Source of the DNA: Acinetobacter shaoyimingii
GTDB taxonomy: Bacteria > Pseudomonadota > Gammaproteobacteria > Pseudomonadales > Moraxellaceae
DNA: 64,000 nucleotides
Direction of reading: 5' to 3'
NCBI RefSeq assembly: GCF_011578045.1
Contig: NZ_CP049801.1
Location: forward strand, 3,348,001-3,412,000
Part shown: positions 19,356-30,746 of the stretch, piece after piece
Layout: each line of letters begins with the position of its first letter
Position numbering within the stretch: position 1 is the stretch's first letter
The notes under the pieces: model-generated
What the model was told of the DNA's origin: nothing
The model's input: only the letters and a program-made list of their open reading frames with translations
Database searches by the model: none
Made by a program: the position numbers and the translations under genes

Positions 19356-19667
19356 TCAAGCTGAGATTTCAGCTTTCATCTCTTTCCAGCGCTTAAATGC
19401 TTTTTGCATTGCATAACGTTCATAAGGTTTTGCCAAACGGCTTTCCATACCTGAGTAATCACCTTTATGTGCAGCTTCAAGCAAACTGTCTGCAAGTTTT
19501 TTAATGCTTGCACGACCACGGTGTTCATAGCTTTGGACTTCTTCTTGGTCTAAAACCAAGTCCCAGCAAGAATCTACTGAGCTGAAGTGTACAGAAATGC
19601 TTAGATAGTAGTGGTCGTAGTCTTGATAAAGTTCCCAAGCTTGGGCTTCAAAGTCAATCAGGGTCAT
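19356..19667 (-). CDS. Conserved hypothetical protein
   Basis: About 103 residues beginning MTLIDFEAQAWELY, or 119 if the upstream ATG at 19715 is used. It has no signal peptide or membrane segment, is acidic and aromatic in the first half and basic near the end (KAFKRWKEMKAE). I do not recognise a family. The shorter start is preferred because the N-terminal extension is unlike a normal protein start, but neither site has a strong Shine-Dalgarno. It is divergent from the P-loop kinase gene at 19807. Confidence 0.6.
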   Translation of the reverse strand: MTLIDFEAQAWELYQDYDHYYLSISVHFSSVDSCWDLVLDQEEVQSYEHRGRASIKKLADSLLEAAHKGDYSGMESRLAKPYERYAMQKAFKRWKEMKAEISA

Positions 19668-19806
19668 CGTACGTCTTAAAACATATTTCAGTTGGGCTAA
19701 CCATACTCCTATCATTGATGAAAATAAATTGCTCTATGTCAGATTGAGTGTGTTTGATTAAAAATTGGTACTATCATGCTTTACCCTCTTCTCTCATGAT
19801 AAATTT

Positions 19807-20241
19807 ATGCAATTGATCATTTTTATTGGCGTACAGGCTTCAGGCAAATCGACCTTTTATCAGCAGTATTTTTATCATACGCATCTTCGGTTAAATCTAG
19901 ATATGTTGAAAACTCGACATCGTGAAAACGTATTGTTCGAAGCAGGGCTTGCCTCGAAAACCAAGATGGTGATTGATAATACCAACCCAACTAAATTGGA
20001 TCGTGAACGATATATGCAACGTGCCAAGGATGCAGGTTTTGAAGTGGTCGCTTATTATTTTGAAACGGATTTAAAAAGTACTTTAGAACGCAATAGTCAA
20101 AGGATTGGCAAAGCGAATATTCCTGAAGTCGGTGTTCGAGCGACATATAAAAAGCTTGAAATACCACGTTTGGATGAAGGTTTTGATGAGATTTTTAAAG
20201 TGAAGATTGTGAGGAATGGAGAGTTTGCTATTAATAAATAA
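19807..20241 (+). CDS. P-loop kinase / AAA family ATPase (polynucleotide-kinase-like)
   Basis: A 144-residue nucleotide-binding protein. The Walker A motif GVQASGKST is near the N-terminus, an Asp-containing element is present (VIDNTNPT), and a basic arm (RYMQRAKDAG) follows. This matches the small predicted kinases related to the T4 polynucleotide kinase N-terminal domain. The substrate is unknown. The ATG at 19807 is chosen because the Walker A motif then sits at the usual position; the frame is open 14 codons further upstream. No clear Shine-Dalgarno is visible. Confidence 0.72.
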   Translation: MQLIIFIGVQASGKSTFYQQYFYHTHLRLNLDMLKTRHRENVLFEAGLASKTKMVIDNTNPTKLDRERYMQRAKDAGFEVVAYYFETDLKSTLERNSQRIGKANIPEVGVRATYKKLEIPRLDEGFDEIFKVKIVRNGEFAINK

Positions 20242-20259
20242 CAAACTCCTTCTGAAAAA

Positions 20260-20865
20260 TTAAGCTAGTGTCTCTTCATTATCGTCATTATTTGAATCAG
20301 ATAACTGATTAGATCTTTTAATAAGTAGACCATCTTCTGGCTTAACTGTTAATAACGTATGAATTCTTTTAAGAATCATGAATATATTTAAAGCTGTTAA
20401 AGTGAGTAAAAATACTACTAGAGGATTTAAAAACCAATTTGATATCAATATATTAGATTGTGAAGGTAGCTTATAACTTAAAAGTTGCGATAAAACCAAA
20501 CAAACTATTACTAATGTTAGAGCACAAATAATTGAAAATGAAATATTTGAATACAATTGACCAAGTAGCTCTTTCCTTTTCTTGAATAGTGGAATTGTTA
20601 AATTATTACTATTCCATAAGTCAGCCTTTTCATCCAACTTTGTTTCCTGATCAAAAATAAGTACTAGTAATGAAAGTAAAAGAGCTGTAAAAATGGATCC
20701 AAAACTTACTAATAGAGATAATGTTTCTTTGAATAATCTGATATCTAACATAAGCGCAAGAATTACAAGCACTATAGGTAAACCAAAAAAGCTAACCATA
20801 TCTCTAATATTTAAGGTTTTAAAATGCTGATTACAGATGTTTATAACGCTTATTTTTTTACTCAT
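20260..20865 (-). CDS. Four-helix membrane protein of a two-gene cassette (RexB/KwaA-like layout)
   Basis: 201 residues with four predicted membrane helices (residues about 24-42, 48-70, 108-130 and 143-165) and a charged loop (about 70-105, rich in Asp, Lys and Glu) between helices 2 and 3. The soluble tail is acidic (SDSNNDDNEE). It starts 11 bases after the upstream 315-residue gene, with GGAG eight bases before the ATG, and the upstream stop codon lies within the ribosome-site region, indicating coupling. Four helices plus a soluble partner is the layout of RexB in RexAB and KwaA in Kiwa. By eye I cannot prove homology to either. Confidence 0.6.
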   Translation of the reverse strand: MSKKISVINICNQHFKTLNIRDMVSFFGLPIVLVILALMLDIRLFKETLSLLVSFGSIFTALLLSLLVLIFDQETKLDEKADLWNSNNLTIPLFKKRKELLGQLYSNISFSIICALTLVIVCLVLSQLLSYKLPSQSNILISNWFLNPLVVFLLTLTALNIFMILKRIHTLLTVKPEDGLLIKRSNQLSDSNNDDNEETLA

Positions 20866-20876
20866 GTTATATCTCC

Positions 20877-21824
20877 TTAAGGAGTAATCTCGGAAGAAAA
20901 CTCCTCAGCAACCTCAAAAGCCCACTCTTTAAGCTCTTCAAGAGTTGGAGTTGGGTTTTCCAATAGTTTCTCTGGAGCCTCAATTTCACAAAGAACATTC
21001 GCAACTCCATTTCCTATCTTGAATGTTCTTCTTTTACCATTCAATTCGAATACTGTTTTTACTTCTTTACAATGTTCAGTTAAAACTTCAACAGCCTTTA
21101 ATTTCTTTTGAGGATTATCAATTTTTTTTCTTGAGAATAACTCTGAAAGAGTGCCAAAATTTCCGCCACGCACAGGTGGCTTAAGTGTAAGTGTTGCTGG
21201 AGCCTCCTCATAACCTAAATCAGTGATTGTATCGGTTATATCATCCTGTACTTTAAATTTATTTAATTTGATTTCTTTAGCTACAGCTTTACTCCAATTC
21301 TTTAGAGATGTCTCATCAGACAATGGAGTCATAGTTATTACACAACTTATTTTAGGTCTTGTGAAAGCAATTATTTCATCATGAAATGTTGTTTTCATCC
21401 CATGACCATTAAAATTATGTAGTAAAGCTAAGCCATAGCGTGACGATAGAGGTAAATTTATGTAGAAAAAATGCTTTGTTATTTCAGCATTATCTAATCT
21501 TCTAGTAAATTCCACATCCGAACTATTTATATCAATAATTTCTTTTTCGAGACCATACTCTCCTTCAAGAAACCACCCATAAATTATTCTCTCTTTATTA
21601 AGTGCAGTTACATTTAAAAATTTATAAACTTTTTTTCGACTCTGATCGGCAACTTTTTCAAATTTAGAATTATGTGATGTTATGAATTTTTTTATTAAAT
21701 CGAATAAATCTTTTCCATTTATATCATTCAGTTGACTATTAGCACCGATTTTTTTCTTACCTGCCACATCGATTTCTAGAGTTGGATTGTAAACTTTTAC
21801 CAAATATGGACTAATTGAATGCAA
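20877..21824 (-). CDS. Soluble partner protein of a two-gene cassette (RexA/KwaB-like candidate)
   Basis: 315 residues with no signal peptide or membrane helix. The order of segments resembles lambda RexA: a beta-rich N-terminal half, an acidic-aromatic strand pair (EITKHFFYINLP), a hydrophobic strand with MTPLSDETS, then an LxLKP-type strand, a VLTEH helix, and an acidic helical C-terminus. KwaB of Kiwa has the same length class, so it is an alternative. Translation starts at a TTG (21824) with GGGGG five bases upstream; the next in-frame Met is too far in. The DNA is more AT-rich than the flanking atp genes. Function is inferred only. Confidence 0.55.
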   Translation of the reverse strand: MHSISPYLVKVYNPTLEIDVAGKKKIGANSQLNDINGKDLFDLIKKFITSHNSKFEKVADQSRKKVYKFLNVTALNKERIIYGWFLEGEYGLEKEIIDINSSDVEFTRRLDNAEITKHFFYINLPLSSRYGLALLHNFNGHGMKTTFHDEIIAFTRPKISCVITMTPLSDETSLKNWSKAVAKEIKLNKFKVQDDITDTITDLGYEEAPATLTLKPPVRGGNFGTLSELFSRKKIDNPQKKLKAVEVLTEHCKEVKTVFELNGKRRTFKIGNGVANVLCEIEAPEKLLENPTPTLEELKEWAFEVAEEFSSEITP

Positions 21825-21873
21825 AATTTCCCCCTTAAAAATTATAAATTTATTTATCCTTTACTATTATAAA

Positions 21874-21900
21874 TAAAAAAACCACCCTTTCGGGTGGTTT
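21874..21900 (-). terminator. Terminator of the ATP synthase operon
   Basis: Stem ACCACCC / GGGTGGT (21881-21898) with loop TTTC and a T-tract on the minus strand, 19 bases after the atpC stop. A TATAAT-like box for the downstream cassette follows at once (complement near 21866-21871), so the cassette probably has its own promoter. Confidence 0.85.
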
Positions 21901-21918
21901 TCAATCTTGAACCGTCTC

Positions 21919-22338
21919 TTATTGAGCGCGGTTTTTGATTTTTCGGATCGTTTCCAACTGAGCAGCAGTTTCTGCAAGAGCAGCCAAAGCAGCAGCAGCG
22001 TCCAAATCGCCCTTTTGATTTGCAAGCAAAGTTTCAGCATTTTTACGTGCTTCAAGAATTGCTGCTTCATCTAAATTTTCAGCACGGACTGCAGTATCTG
22101 CAAGAACCGTAACAATATGCGGTTGAACTTCTAGAACACCACCAGATACATAGATCAACTCTTCTGTACCGTTTTCCAACTGAACGCGGATTGCGCCCGG
22201 CTGAAGCAAAGTTACCAACGGAGCATGGCCAGGCATAATACCCAACTCACCGCCAGCACCTTTAGCAATTAGCATCGTTACAGTGCCTGAGTACAAAGAC
22301 TCTTTAACACTTACAACATCACATTGCATAGTCGCCAT
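21919..22338 (-). CDS. atpC: ATP synthase F1 subunit epsilon
   Basis: 139 residues forming the epsilon subunit of the central stalk, which couples gamma rotation to the ring and can inhibit hydrolysis. The N-terminal beta-barrel shows GELGIMPGHAPLVT, and the C-terminus is two helices rich in Ala and Glu. The start has AGGAGA just upstream. It is the last gene of the atp operon, 26 bases after atpD, and is followed by the operon terminator. Confidence 0.96.
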   Translation of the reverse strand: MATMQCDVVSVKESLYSGTVTMLIAKGAGGELGIMPGHAPLVTLLQPGAIRVQLENGTEELIYVSGGVLEVQPHIVTVLADTAVRAENLDEAAILEARKNAETLLANQKGDLDAAAALAALAETAAQLETIRKIKNRAQ

Positions 22339-22364
22339 GAGAATCTCCTAAATTAGGGAACTAA

Positions 22365-23774
<1,410 letters not shown>

Positions 23775-23785
23775 TCAAAATAATG

Positions 23786-24655
23786 TTAAACGGCAGCGGC
23801 ACCACCAACGATCTCAGAAATTTCCTGAGTAATCGCGGCTTGACGCAGCTTGTTATAAATAAGTTGTAGGCTCTTAATCAGCTCACCTGCGTTGTCAGTT
23901 GCAGCTTTCATTGCAACCATACGAGCAGATTGCTCACATGCGATGTTTTCAATCACACCTTGATACACCACAGACTCGATATAGCGAACCAATAAACCAT
24001 TGAGAAGCTCTTCAGCTTCAGGTTCATAGATATAATCCCAACCATATTGACGGTTAAGATTCTCGCTCTCATCGGCAGCTGCCAATGGAACAAGTTGCTC
24101 AATCTTTTGATTTTGAGTCATGGCGTTGACAAAGCCGTTTGACACTAGATAAATACGATCTAACTCGCCTTTATCATAAGCATCTAACATCACCTGTACA
24201 GAACCAGATAACTGTTCAAGACTCGGTGTATCGCCTACATTCGTAGTCGCACCCAGTACTTTACCGCCGTAGTTTTTAAAAAACGAAACCGCTTTTTGAC
24301 CAATTAAAGCAAATTGAACTTCAATTGACTGCTCTTGTTGCTGTTGTACGTGTTTAACAACTTTTTTGAACAAGTTAATGTTCAAACCACCTGCCAAACC
24401 ACGATCTGAAGAAACAATGATATAGCCAACGCGCTTTACAGGACGTTCAACCATATAACGGTGTTTGTATTCAGGATTCGCTTGTACTAAATGAGCAATT
24501 ACACGGTGCATATTTTCGGCATACGGACGGCCCTGAGCCATGCGCTCTTGCGCACGACGCATCTTAGAAGCAGCTACCATCTGCATCGCACGCGTAATTT
24601 TCTGCGTCGACTTGATACTAGCTACTTTGGCGCGAATTTCTTTTAAATTTGCCAT
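23786..24655 (-). CDS. atpG: ATP synthase F1 subunit gamma
   Basis: 289 residues, the rotating shaft. The N-terminal helix carries [20 protein letters not shown] and the C-terminal helix [20 protein letters not shown], which together form the coiled coil. The central domain has the [10 protein letters not shown] motif. It lies between atpA and atpD in the normal order. Confidence 0.98.
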   Translation of the reverse strand: MANLKEIRAKVASIKSTQKITRAMQMVAASKMRRAQERMAQGRPYAENMHRVIAHLVQANPEYKHRYMVERPVKRVGYIIVSSDRGLAGGLNINLFKKVVKHVQQQQEQSIEVQFALIGQKAVSFFKNYGGKVLGATTNVGDTPSLEQLSGSVQVMLDAYDKGELDRIYLVSNGFVNAMTQNQKIEQLVPLAAADESENLNRQYGWDYIYEPEAEELLNGLLVRYIESVVYQGVIENIACEQSARMVAMKAATDNAGELIKSLQLIYNKLRQAAITQEISEIVGGAAAV

Positions 24656-24742
24656 ACGCTTAACCTAGTATTCGGAAGCCCTTTCGAGCCTCCGAAGGTT
24701 GATCCGTGAACCAAACCGACTAGCTTTTAGCAAGTGCTAAAA

Positions 24743-26287
24743 TTAGTAAGTTTGAGTCGCTTTAAAGCTTTCAATACCTGCTTTGAATGCTGCTTCGATA
24801 TCTTTATCCCAAGCACCAGTCTCGTCAATTTTTTGCATTAACGCAGCTTGTTCTGAACGGAAGTAAGCAACTAACGCAGCATCAAATGCAACGATTTTCT
24901 TAACTTCAACGTCAGCCATGTAGCCTTCGTTAGATGCGTAAATTGATACAGCTTGGTCAGCAATTGAGTAAGGAGCATATTGTTTTTGCTTCATTAACTC
25001 AGTTACACGTTGACCATGCTCAAGCTGTTTACGAGTTGCTTCATCAAGATCAGAAGCGAACTGAGCAAACGCAGCCAATTCACGGTATTGCGCCAAAGCA
25101 GTACGGATACCACCAGACAATTTTTTGATGATCTTAGTTTGCGCTGAACCACCAACACGAGATACAGAGATACCCGCGTTCACAGCAGGACGAATACCTG
25201 CGTTGAATAATGATGTTTCAAGGAAGATCTGACCATCTGTAATCGAAATTACGTTTGTTGGAACGAATGCAGATACGTCACCTGCTTGAGTTTCAATAAT
25301 TGGCAATGCAGTTAATGAACCAGTTTGGCCTTTAACTTCACCATTAGTGAATTTCTCAACATAGTCAGCAGATACACGAGAAGCACGTTCAAGTAGACGA
25401 CTATGAAGATAGAATACGTCACCTGGATACGCTTCACGACCTGGTGGACGACGTAAAAGCAATGAAATTTGACGGTAAGCAACAGCTTGCTTAGACAAAT
25501 CATCATAAATGATAAGAGCGTCTTCACCGCGGTCACGGAAGTATTCACCCATTGTACAGCCAGAATATGGAGCCAAATACAACATTGCTGCTGGATCGGC
25601 TGCAGCTGCTGCTACAACAGTTGTATACGCCATAGCACCAGTTTCTTCTAGCTTGCGTACAACGTTAGCGATAGTCGATTGTTTTTGACCAATTGCTACG
25701 TATACACATTTAATGCCAGAGTTCTTCTGAGCGATGATCGCGTCGATCGCCATTGCTGTTTTACCAGTTTGACGGTCACCAATGATCAACTCACGTTGAC
25801 CACGACCTACAGGAATCATTGTATCTACTGATTTATAACCAGTTTGTACAGGTTCATCCACTGATTGACGCCAAATTACGCCTGGTGCAACTTTTTCTAC
25901 TGCATCAGTTAATTTTGCATCAATTGGGCCTTTACCATCAATTGGGTTACCCAAAGCATCTACTACACGGCCAAGAAGTTCAGGACCAACCGGAACTTCT
26001 AATACACGACCTGTGCAACGCGCTTTTTGACCTTCTTGAAGGCTTAAGTAGTTACCTAAAACAACGACGCCCACTGAATCCTGTTCTAGGTTCAGTGCCA
26101 TACCGTATAAGCCGCCGTCGAATTCGATCATCTCACCGTACATTGCATCAGCAAGGCCGTGAATACGCACAATACCGTCGGAAACCATAACAATGGTCCC
26201 TTCGTTCTTAGCGGTCGCGCTGGTGTCCAGATCGCCGATACGCTGTTTAATGAGCGCACTGATCTCGGATGGATTCAGTTGTTGCAT
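24743..26287 (-). CDS. atpA: ATP synthase F1 subunit alpha
   Basis: 514 residues, the non-catalytic nucleotide-binding subunit. The P-loop GDRQTGKT is near residue 170, the arginine-finger region is [11 protein letters not shown], and the beta-barrel N-terminus is followed by [10 protein letters not shown]. The start is the ATG at 26287, with GAGG ten bases before it; an upstream TTG five codons earlier is not supported. Order and length are standard. Confidence 0.98.
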   Translation of the reverse strand: MQQLNPSEISALIKQRIGDLDTSATAKNEGTIVMVSDGIVRIHGLADAMYGEMIEFDGGLYGMALNLEQDSVGVVVLGNYLSLQEGQKARCTGRVLEVPVGPELLGRVVDALGNPIDGKGPIDAKLTDAVEKVAPGVIWRQSVDEPVQTGYKSVDTMIPVGRGQRELIIGDRQTGKTAMAIDAIIAQKNSGIKCVYVAIGQKQSTIANVVRKLEETGAMAYTTVVAAAAADPAAMLYLAPYSGCTMGEYFRDRGEDALIIYDDLSKQAVAYRQISLLLRRPPGREAYPGDVFYLHSRLLERASRVSADYVEKFTNGEVKGQTGSLTALPIIETQAGDVSAFVPTNVISITDGQIFLETSLFNAGIRPAVNAGISVSRVGGSAQTKIIKKLSGGIRTALAQYRELAAFAQFASDLDEATRKQLEHGQRVTELMKQKQYAPYSIADQAVSIYASNEGYMADVEVKKIVAFDAALVAYFRSEQAALMQKIDETGAWDKDIEAAFKAGIESFKATQTY

Positions 26288-26334
26288 TGCGCTATACCTC
26301 AATCTTTAATAAGTTCAGTCTTCTTTTTATGCAA

Positions 26335-26871
26335 TTACGCAAGAAGACGAGTCCGCATTTTTTCAAGCTTGTTAAGCGCAGAATCATCTATCACTTGGTC
26401 GCCTGCACGAATAACAACACCTGCAATTAAAGCAGGATTCACTTCAACAGTTACACTTACTTTCGCGTTAAAACGTTTTTCTAACGCATGTGAAAGCAAC
26501 TGCTCTTGTACTGAAGTCAATGGAAACGCAGATTCAATAACGACATCTACAACATTGTTATTCTGTGATTTAAGCAGTTCGTACTCTGTTTCAATTTCAG
26601 GTAAGAGTGTTAAACGATCATTTTCTGCAAGAAGTGTCAAGAAATTAGACACTTGTACAGTTTGATCTTCACCTAAAACTTTTGCAAAAAGACTCACCTG
26701 CTCAACAGGAGTAAGCTCAGGGCGACTCAAGTAAGCGGAAAATGCTTCATCTTGCACCGCAGCACTAAGCACTTGTAACACATTAGACCAATTGTCAGTT
26801 GCACCTTGCTCAGAAGCGAAAGCAAATGCTGCTTTGGCATACGGGCGTGCTAACGTCAAGAGTTCAGCCAT
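26335..26871 (-). CDS. atpH: ATP synthase F1 subunit delta
   Basis: 178 residues, the peripheral stalk cap that joins F1 to subunit b. The N-terminal six-helix domain begins [13 protein letters not shown]. The C-terminal conserved element is [23 protein letters not shown]. It ends 47 bases before atpA and starts 11 bases after atpF. Confidence 0.97.
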   Translation of the reverse strand: MAELLTLARPYAKAAFAFASEQGATDNWSNVLQVLSAAVQDEAFSAYLSRPELTPVEQVSLFAKVLGEDQTVQVSNFLTLLAENDRLTLLPEIETEYELLKSQNNNVVDVVIESAFPLTSVQEQLLSHALEKRFNAKVSVTVEVNPALIAGVVIRAGDQVIDDSALNKLEKMRTRLLA

Positions 26872-26882
26872 AATCGCCTCGC

Positions 26883-27353
26883 TTAAAGTTTAGCAGCCAG
26901 CTGAGTAAGCATGGCATTATGAGCTTCTTGATCAACTTGCTGGTTCAGAATTTTCTCTGCACCAGTAACAGCAAGAGCTGCAACTTGTTGACGTAATTCT
27001 TCGCGAGCAGAATTGATCTCAGTATCAACAGCTTCTTTAGCCTGTTGACGAATACGCTCACCTTCAGCAGATGCTTGAGTACGAGCTTCTTCAACCAATT
27101 GCGCTGCACGACGGTTCGCTTGTTCGATCAATTGAGCTGCTTGTGCTTTAGCTGCATCAATTTCTTGCTTAACTTGCGCTTGAGCGTCAGCAAGATCTGC
27201 TTTCGCTTTTTCAGCAGCATTTAAGCCATCAGCGATTTTACGCTGACGCTCACTAATCGCATTGATTAGTGGTGGCCATACAAACTTCATGCAAAATGCG
27301 ACGAAGAACGCAAATGCAATCGCTTGGCCAATCAATGTGAGGTTGATATTCAT
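26883..27353 (-). CDS. atpF: ATP synthase Fo subunit b
   Basis: 156 residues. One N-terminal membrane helix (residues about 4-26, [18 protein letters not shown]) is followed by a long charged coiled coil rich in Ala, Glu, Lys and Gln. The length equals E. coli AtpF. Two copies form the peripheral stalk. It lies between atpE and atpH. Confidence 0.97.
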   Translation of the reverse strand: MNINLTLIGQAIAFAFFVAFCMKFVWPPLINAISERQRKIADGLNAAEKAKADLADAQAQVKQEIDAAKAQAAQLIEQANRRAAQLVEEARTQASAEGERIRQQAKEAVDTEINSAREELRQQVAALAVTGAEKILNQQVDQEAHNAMLTQLAAKL

Positions 27354-27391
27354 TGCTATTCCTCAAATAGTTGATTTCGGAATGTAGCGAA

Positions 27392-27694
<303 letters not shown>

Positions 27695-27724
27695 TCAACT
27701 ACATAGTGTAGTCGAGCAATATAA

Positions 27725-28603
<879 letters not shown>

Positions 28604-28711
28604 TCACACCTGGTTAATGTCAAATACTAAATTAGAGAAAACGAATATCGCGTGCTGCTTGATATCTCGCCTATCTTCTAAAAAACTTTTCAATTTTTGT
28701 TGTGCTTCAAC

Positions 28712-29104
28712 TCATTTTTGTAGACGTGACGCCCAAAAAGGAGCGACCCACGACATGGTTTGAACGAGTATAAAACCACAAAACAATGCAACCGGTGACA
28801 ACGGTTTAACATTGATTAAAATCAAAATGAATCCAACAATCACAATTGCAAACTTACCGAGCAAACCTCGATACATGTTCGAAAGAACCTGCTTCGAAGC
28901 TCTAGCACCTGCAGCTCGGAACGACTGCCATGAAAAATAACAACTGGCTAGCCAACACACGAATGCACCCAAAGCTGCACTCAAAGCCGCAGTCGAGTCT
29001 TTCAAGACCCACGCTATCAAGGCTGAAACAGGTATCATACATGCTTGCAAGATGACTAAAGCTTTCGCTAATCGTCGGTCAATCAAGCGACTAGTTCGGC
29101 TCAT
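28712..29104 (-). CDS. atpI: ATP synthase accessory protein I
   Basis: 130 residues with four membrane helices. It heads the operon as in many bacteria and is thought to help c-ring assembly. The start is the ATG at 29104, following GAGTGAGAAAAAA. The frame is open up to 29197, but that extension would overlap the promoter -35 box. The sequence is diverged, as usual for AtpI, so identity rests on position, size and topology. Confidence 0.9.
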   Translation of the reverse strand: MSRTSRLIDRRLAKALVILQACMIPVSALIAWVLKDSTAALSAALGAFVCWLASCYFSWQSFRAAGARASKQVLSNMYRGLLGKFAIVIVGFILILINVKPLSPVALFCGFILVQTMSWVAPFWASRLQK

Positions 29105-29168
29105 TTTTTTCTCACTCACAGCATTAATGCTTGACAAGTTTAGCTGATGATTATTTTTAATCGCAGGC

Positions 29169-29197
29169 ATTATAGAGTTACACCCCTGAACATGCAA
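29169..29197 (-). promoter_or_regulatory. Promoter of the atp operon
   Basis: On the minus strand, TTGCAT (29192-29197) and TATAAT (29169-29174) are separated by exactly 17 bases. Transcription would start near 29162, about 58 bases before the atpI ATG. Confidence 0.75.
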
Positions 29198-29273
29198 TCT
29201 TTTCCCGACCTAAGTCTGGTATTTTTCATACTTATATTGATGTTCATATATACAATTATCGATTGTTTTTAAA

Positions 29274-30116
29274 TCACTTTTTGTGACTTCCCACACAATT
29301 GAGTGTAATCATCGCCAATTTTTTCCATGCAACGATAAAATTTTGTTGCAAAGAAAAACTTTCATCGACGACTTGAAAATGAATATCCCCTAATTTTTTA
29401 TATTGATTTGCGCTTGCTGTAGACTCAGCTAAAAGGCACATATTGGTTTGTGGTCGAGTATCACTCAAATACTTAATTTGAGCAATAGTAGGTGCCATAT
29501 GTGCATCTTCAGTCAATGCGCCAGCAAATTTTAAATTCAGTGAACGCTCTAAATATTGGTAGGCATCATGGTATGCCCAATAGGGCTTAGCTTGACCAGA
29601 GAGCTTGAACTGCTGTGAAGTATGAAAGAGACCTTTGGCAAACTTTTTTGCATTTGCCCAATACGCTTGTTTGTGTTCTGGATATTGCTGTGATCTGAGC
29701 GCCGCAATAAAGAATCCAATACGTACTGCATTATTTGGCTCTAACCACACATGCGTATCGATGGCATTTTTTAATGCTCCACCCCGACTATTACGCATTG
29801 GGAGTGTATGCACAATATGCGCATCCAATATTGATATGGCTTGATTCTTTTGTGCCAGTACATTTGCAAGTGGTGCTTCATGCGCTTTACCCAACCAAAT
29901 CACCAAGGAAGCATCTTGAATCATTTTGCGATGCGCTGGAGTAAGTTGCACATCATGTCCTGTTTGATGTTCTAACAGTAGTTTTGGCTCCTCTACCCCG
30001 CGCGTGATTTCTTTCGCGATCAAATAAATGGGATGCGTTGAAACCACCATAGGCCCCTGAGCCCATGTAAATGATGTAAATAGAGTGACTAGACAAAGAA
30101 CGACAAAGCGGGACAT
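29274..30116 (-). CDS. znuA: Zinc ABC transporter substrate-binding protein
   Basis: A 280-residue periplasmic metal-binding protein with a signal peptide ending at TWAQG. Zinc-ligand His candidates are in STHPIY, DTHVWLEP and YHDAY, in the usual order. Unlike E. coli ZnuA, the long His-rich acidic loop is absent; only short His sites remain. It is divergent from zur-znuC-znuB, and a Zur-type palindrome lies 26 bases upstream, so it should be derepressed when zinc is scarce. Confidence 0.93.
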   Translation of the reverse strand: MSRFVVLCLVTLFTSFTWAQGPMVVSTHPIYLIAKEITRGVEEPKLLLEHQTGHDVQLTPAHRKMIQDASLVIWLGKAHEAPLANVLAQKNQAISILDAHIVHTLPMRNSRGGALKNAIDTHVWLEPNNAVRIGFFIAALRSQQYPEHKQAYWANAKKFAKGLFHTSQQFKLSGQAKPYWAYHDAYQYLERSLNLKFAGALTEDAHMAPTIAQIKYLSDTRPQTNMCLLAESTASANQYKKLGDIHFQVVDESFSLQQNFIVAWKKLAMITLNCVGSHKK

Positions 30117-30141
30117 GGAAATATTACCAGTACAAATTCCA

Positions 30142-30156
30142 TGTTATAATATAACA
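30142..30156. promoter_or_regulatory. Zur box upstream of znuA
   Basis: A perfect palindrome, TGTTATAATATAACA, matches the core of the gammaproteobacterial Zur consensus. It lies in the znuA/zur intergenic region, close to the znuA start codon. Confidence 0.8.
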
Positions 30157-30203
30157 AAACTCAATAAATGCCTATCTTGAGTTCGTCAGCCGTTAAAGCT
30201 TCA

Positions 30204-30218
30204 TGTTATATTTAACGA
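30204..30218. promoter_or_regulatory. Second, degenerate Zur box near zur
   Basis: TGTTATATTTAACGA keeps the left half-site of the 30142 palindrome and a weaker right half. It is 36 bases before the zur start, consistent with autoregulation of zur-znuC-znuB. Confidence 0.5.
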
Positions 30219-30254
30219 TATTTTTTCTATTTACGAAACGTGTTGAGGTCTGCA

Positions 30255-30746
30255 ATGAGCTTATGTTCACACGAGCATCACGATACTTTGCACGGCGTGC
30301 ATGATCATCATAATGTTCAAAATCGTCTTGCTGAAGCTGAAACCATTTGCGTGGATTCAGGCGCACGACTGACGCCACTTCGTAAAGAAGTTCTTGAGCT
30401 CATTTTAAATGCATCGGGCCCTGTAGGCGCTTACGATCTTTTAGCAAAGCTCAAAGGCAATTTAGATCGACCTGCCGCACCACCAACGGTGTATCGAACT
30501 TTAGACTTTCTATTAGAAAAAGGCTTTATTCATCGTTTAACATCGATTAATGCTTATATTCCGTGTTGTCATCCGCGCGCGGGACATCAAGCGGCTTTCC
30601 TTATTTGCACCCAATGCCATGTAGTGAAAGAAGCTTCTGCCACAGGTTTAATCCAACAACTCGATTTACTTGCAGATTCAGATCATTTTCAACCGCATCA
30701 TAGTATTATTGAGATCTCTGGAATATGTCAGCAGTGCTCGAAGTAA
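30255..30746 (+). CDS. zur: Zinc uptake regulator (Fur family)
   Basis: A 163-residue Fur-family repressor. The N-terminus is His-rich (HEHHD, HDHHN). A winged helix runs over residues about 30-100, with the recognition region PPTVYRTLDFLLE. Structural-zinc Cys pairs are CTQC (about 121-124) and CQQC at the C-terminus. The start is the ATG at 30255, six bases after GAGG. Its 3' end overlaps znuC by 22 bases, implying translational coupling. Zinc specificity is inferred from linkage to znuABC. Confidence 0.94.
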   Translation: MSLCSHEHHDTLHGVHDHHNVQNRLAEAETICVDSGARLTPLRKEVLELILNASGPVGAYDLLAKLKGNLDRPAAPPTVYRTLDFLLEKGFIHRLTSINAYIPCCHPRAGHQAAFLICTQCHVVKEASATGLIQQLDLLADSDHFQPHHSIIEISGICQQCSK

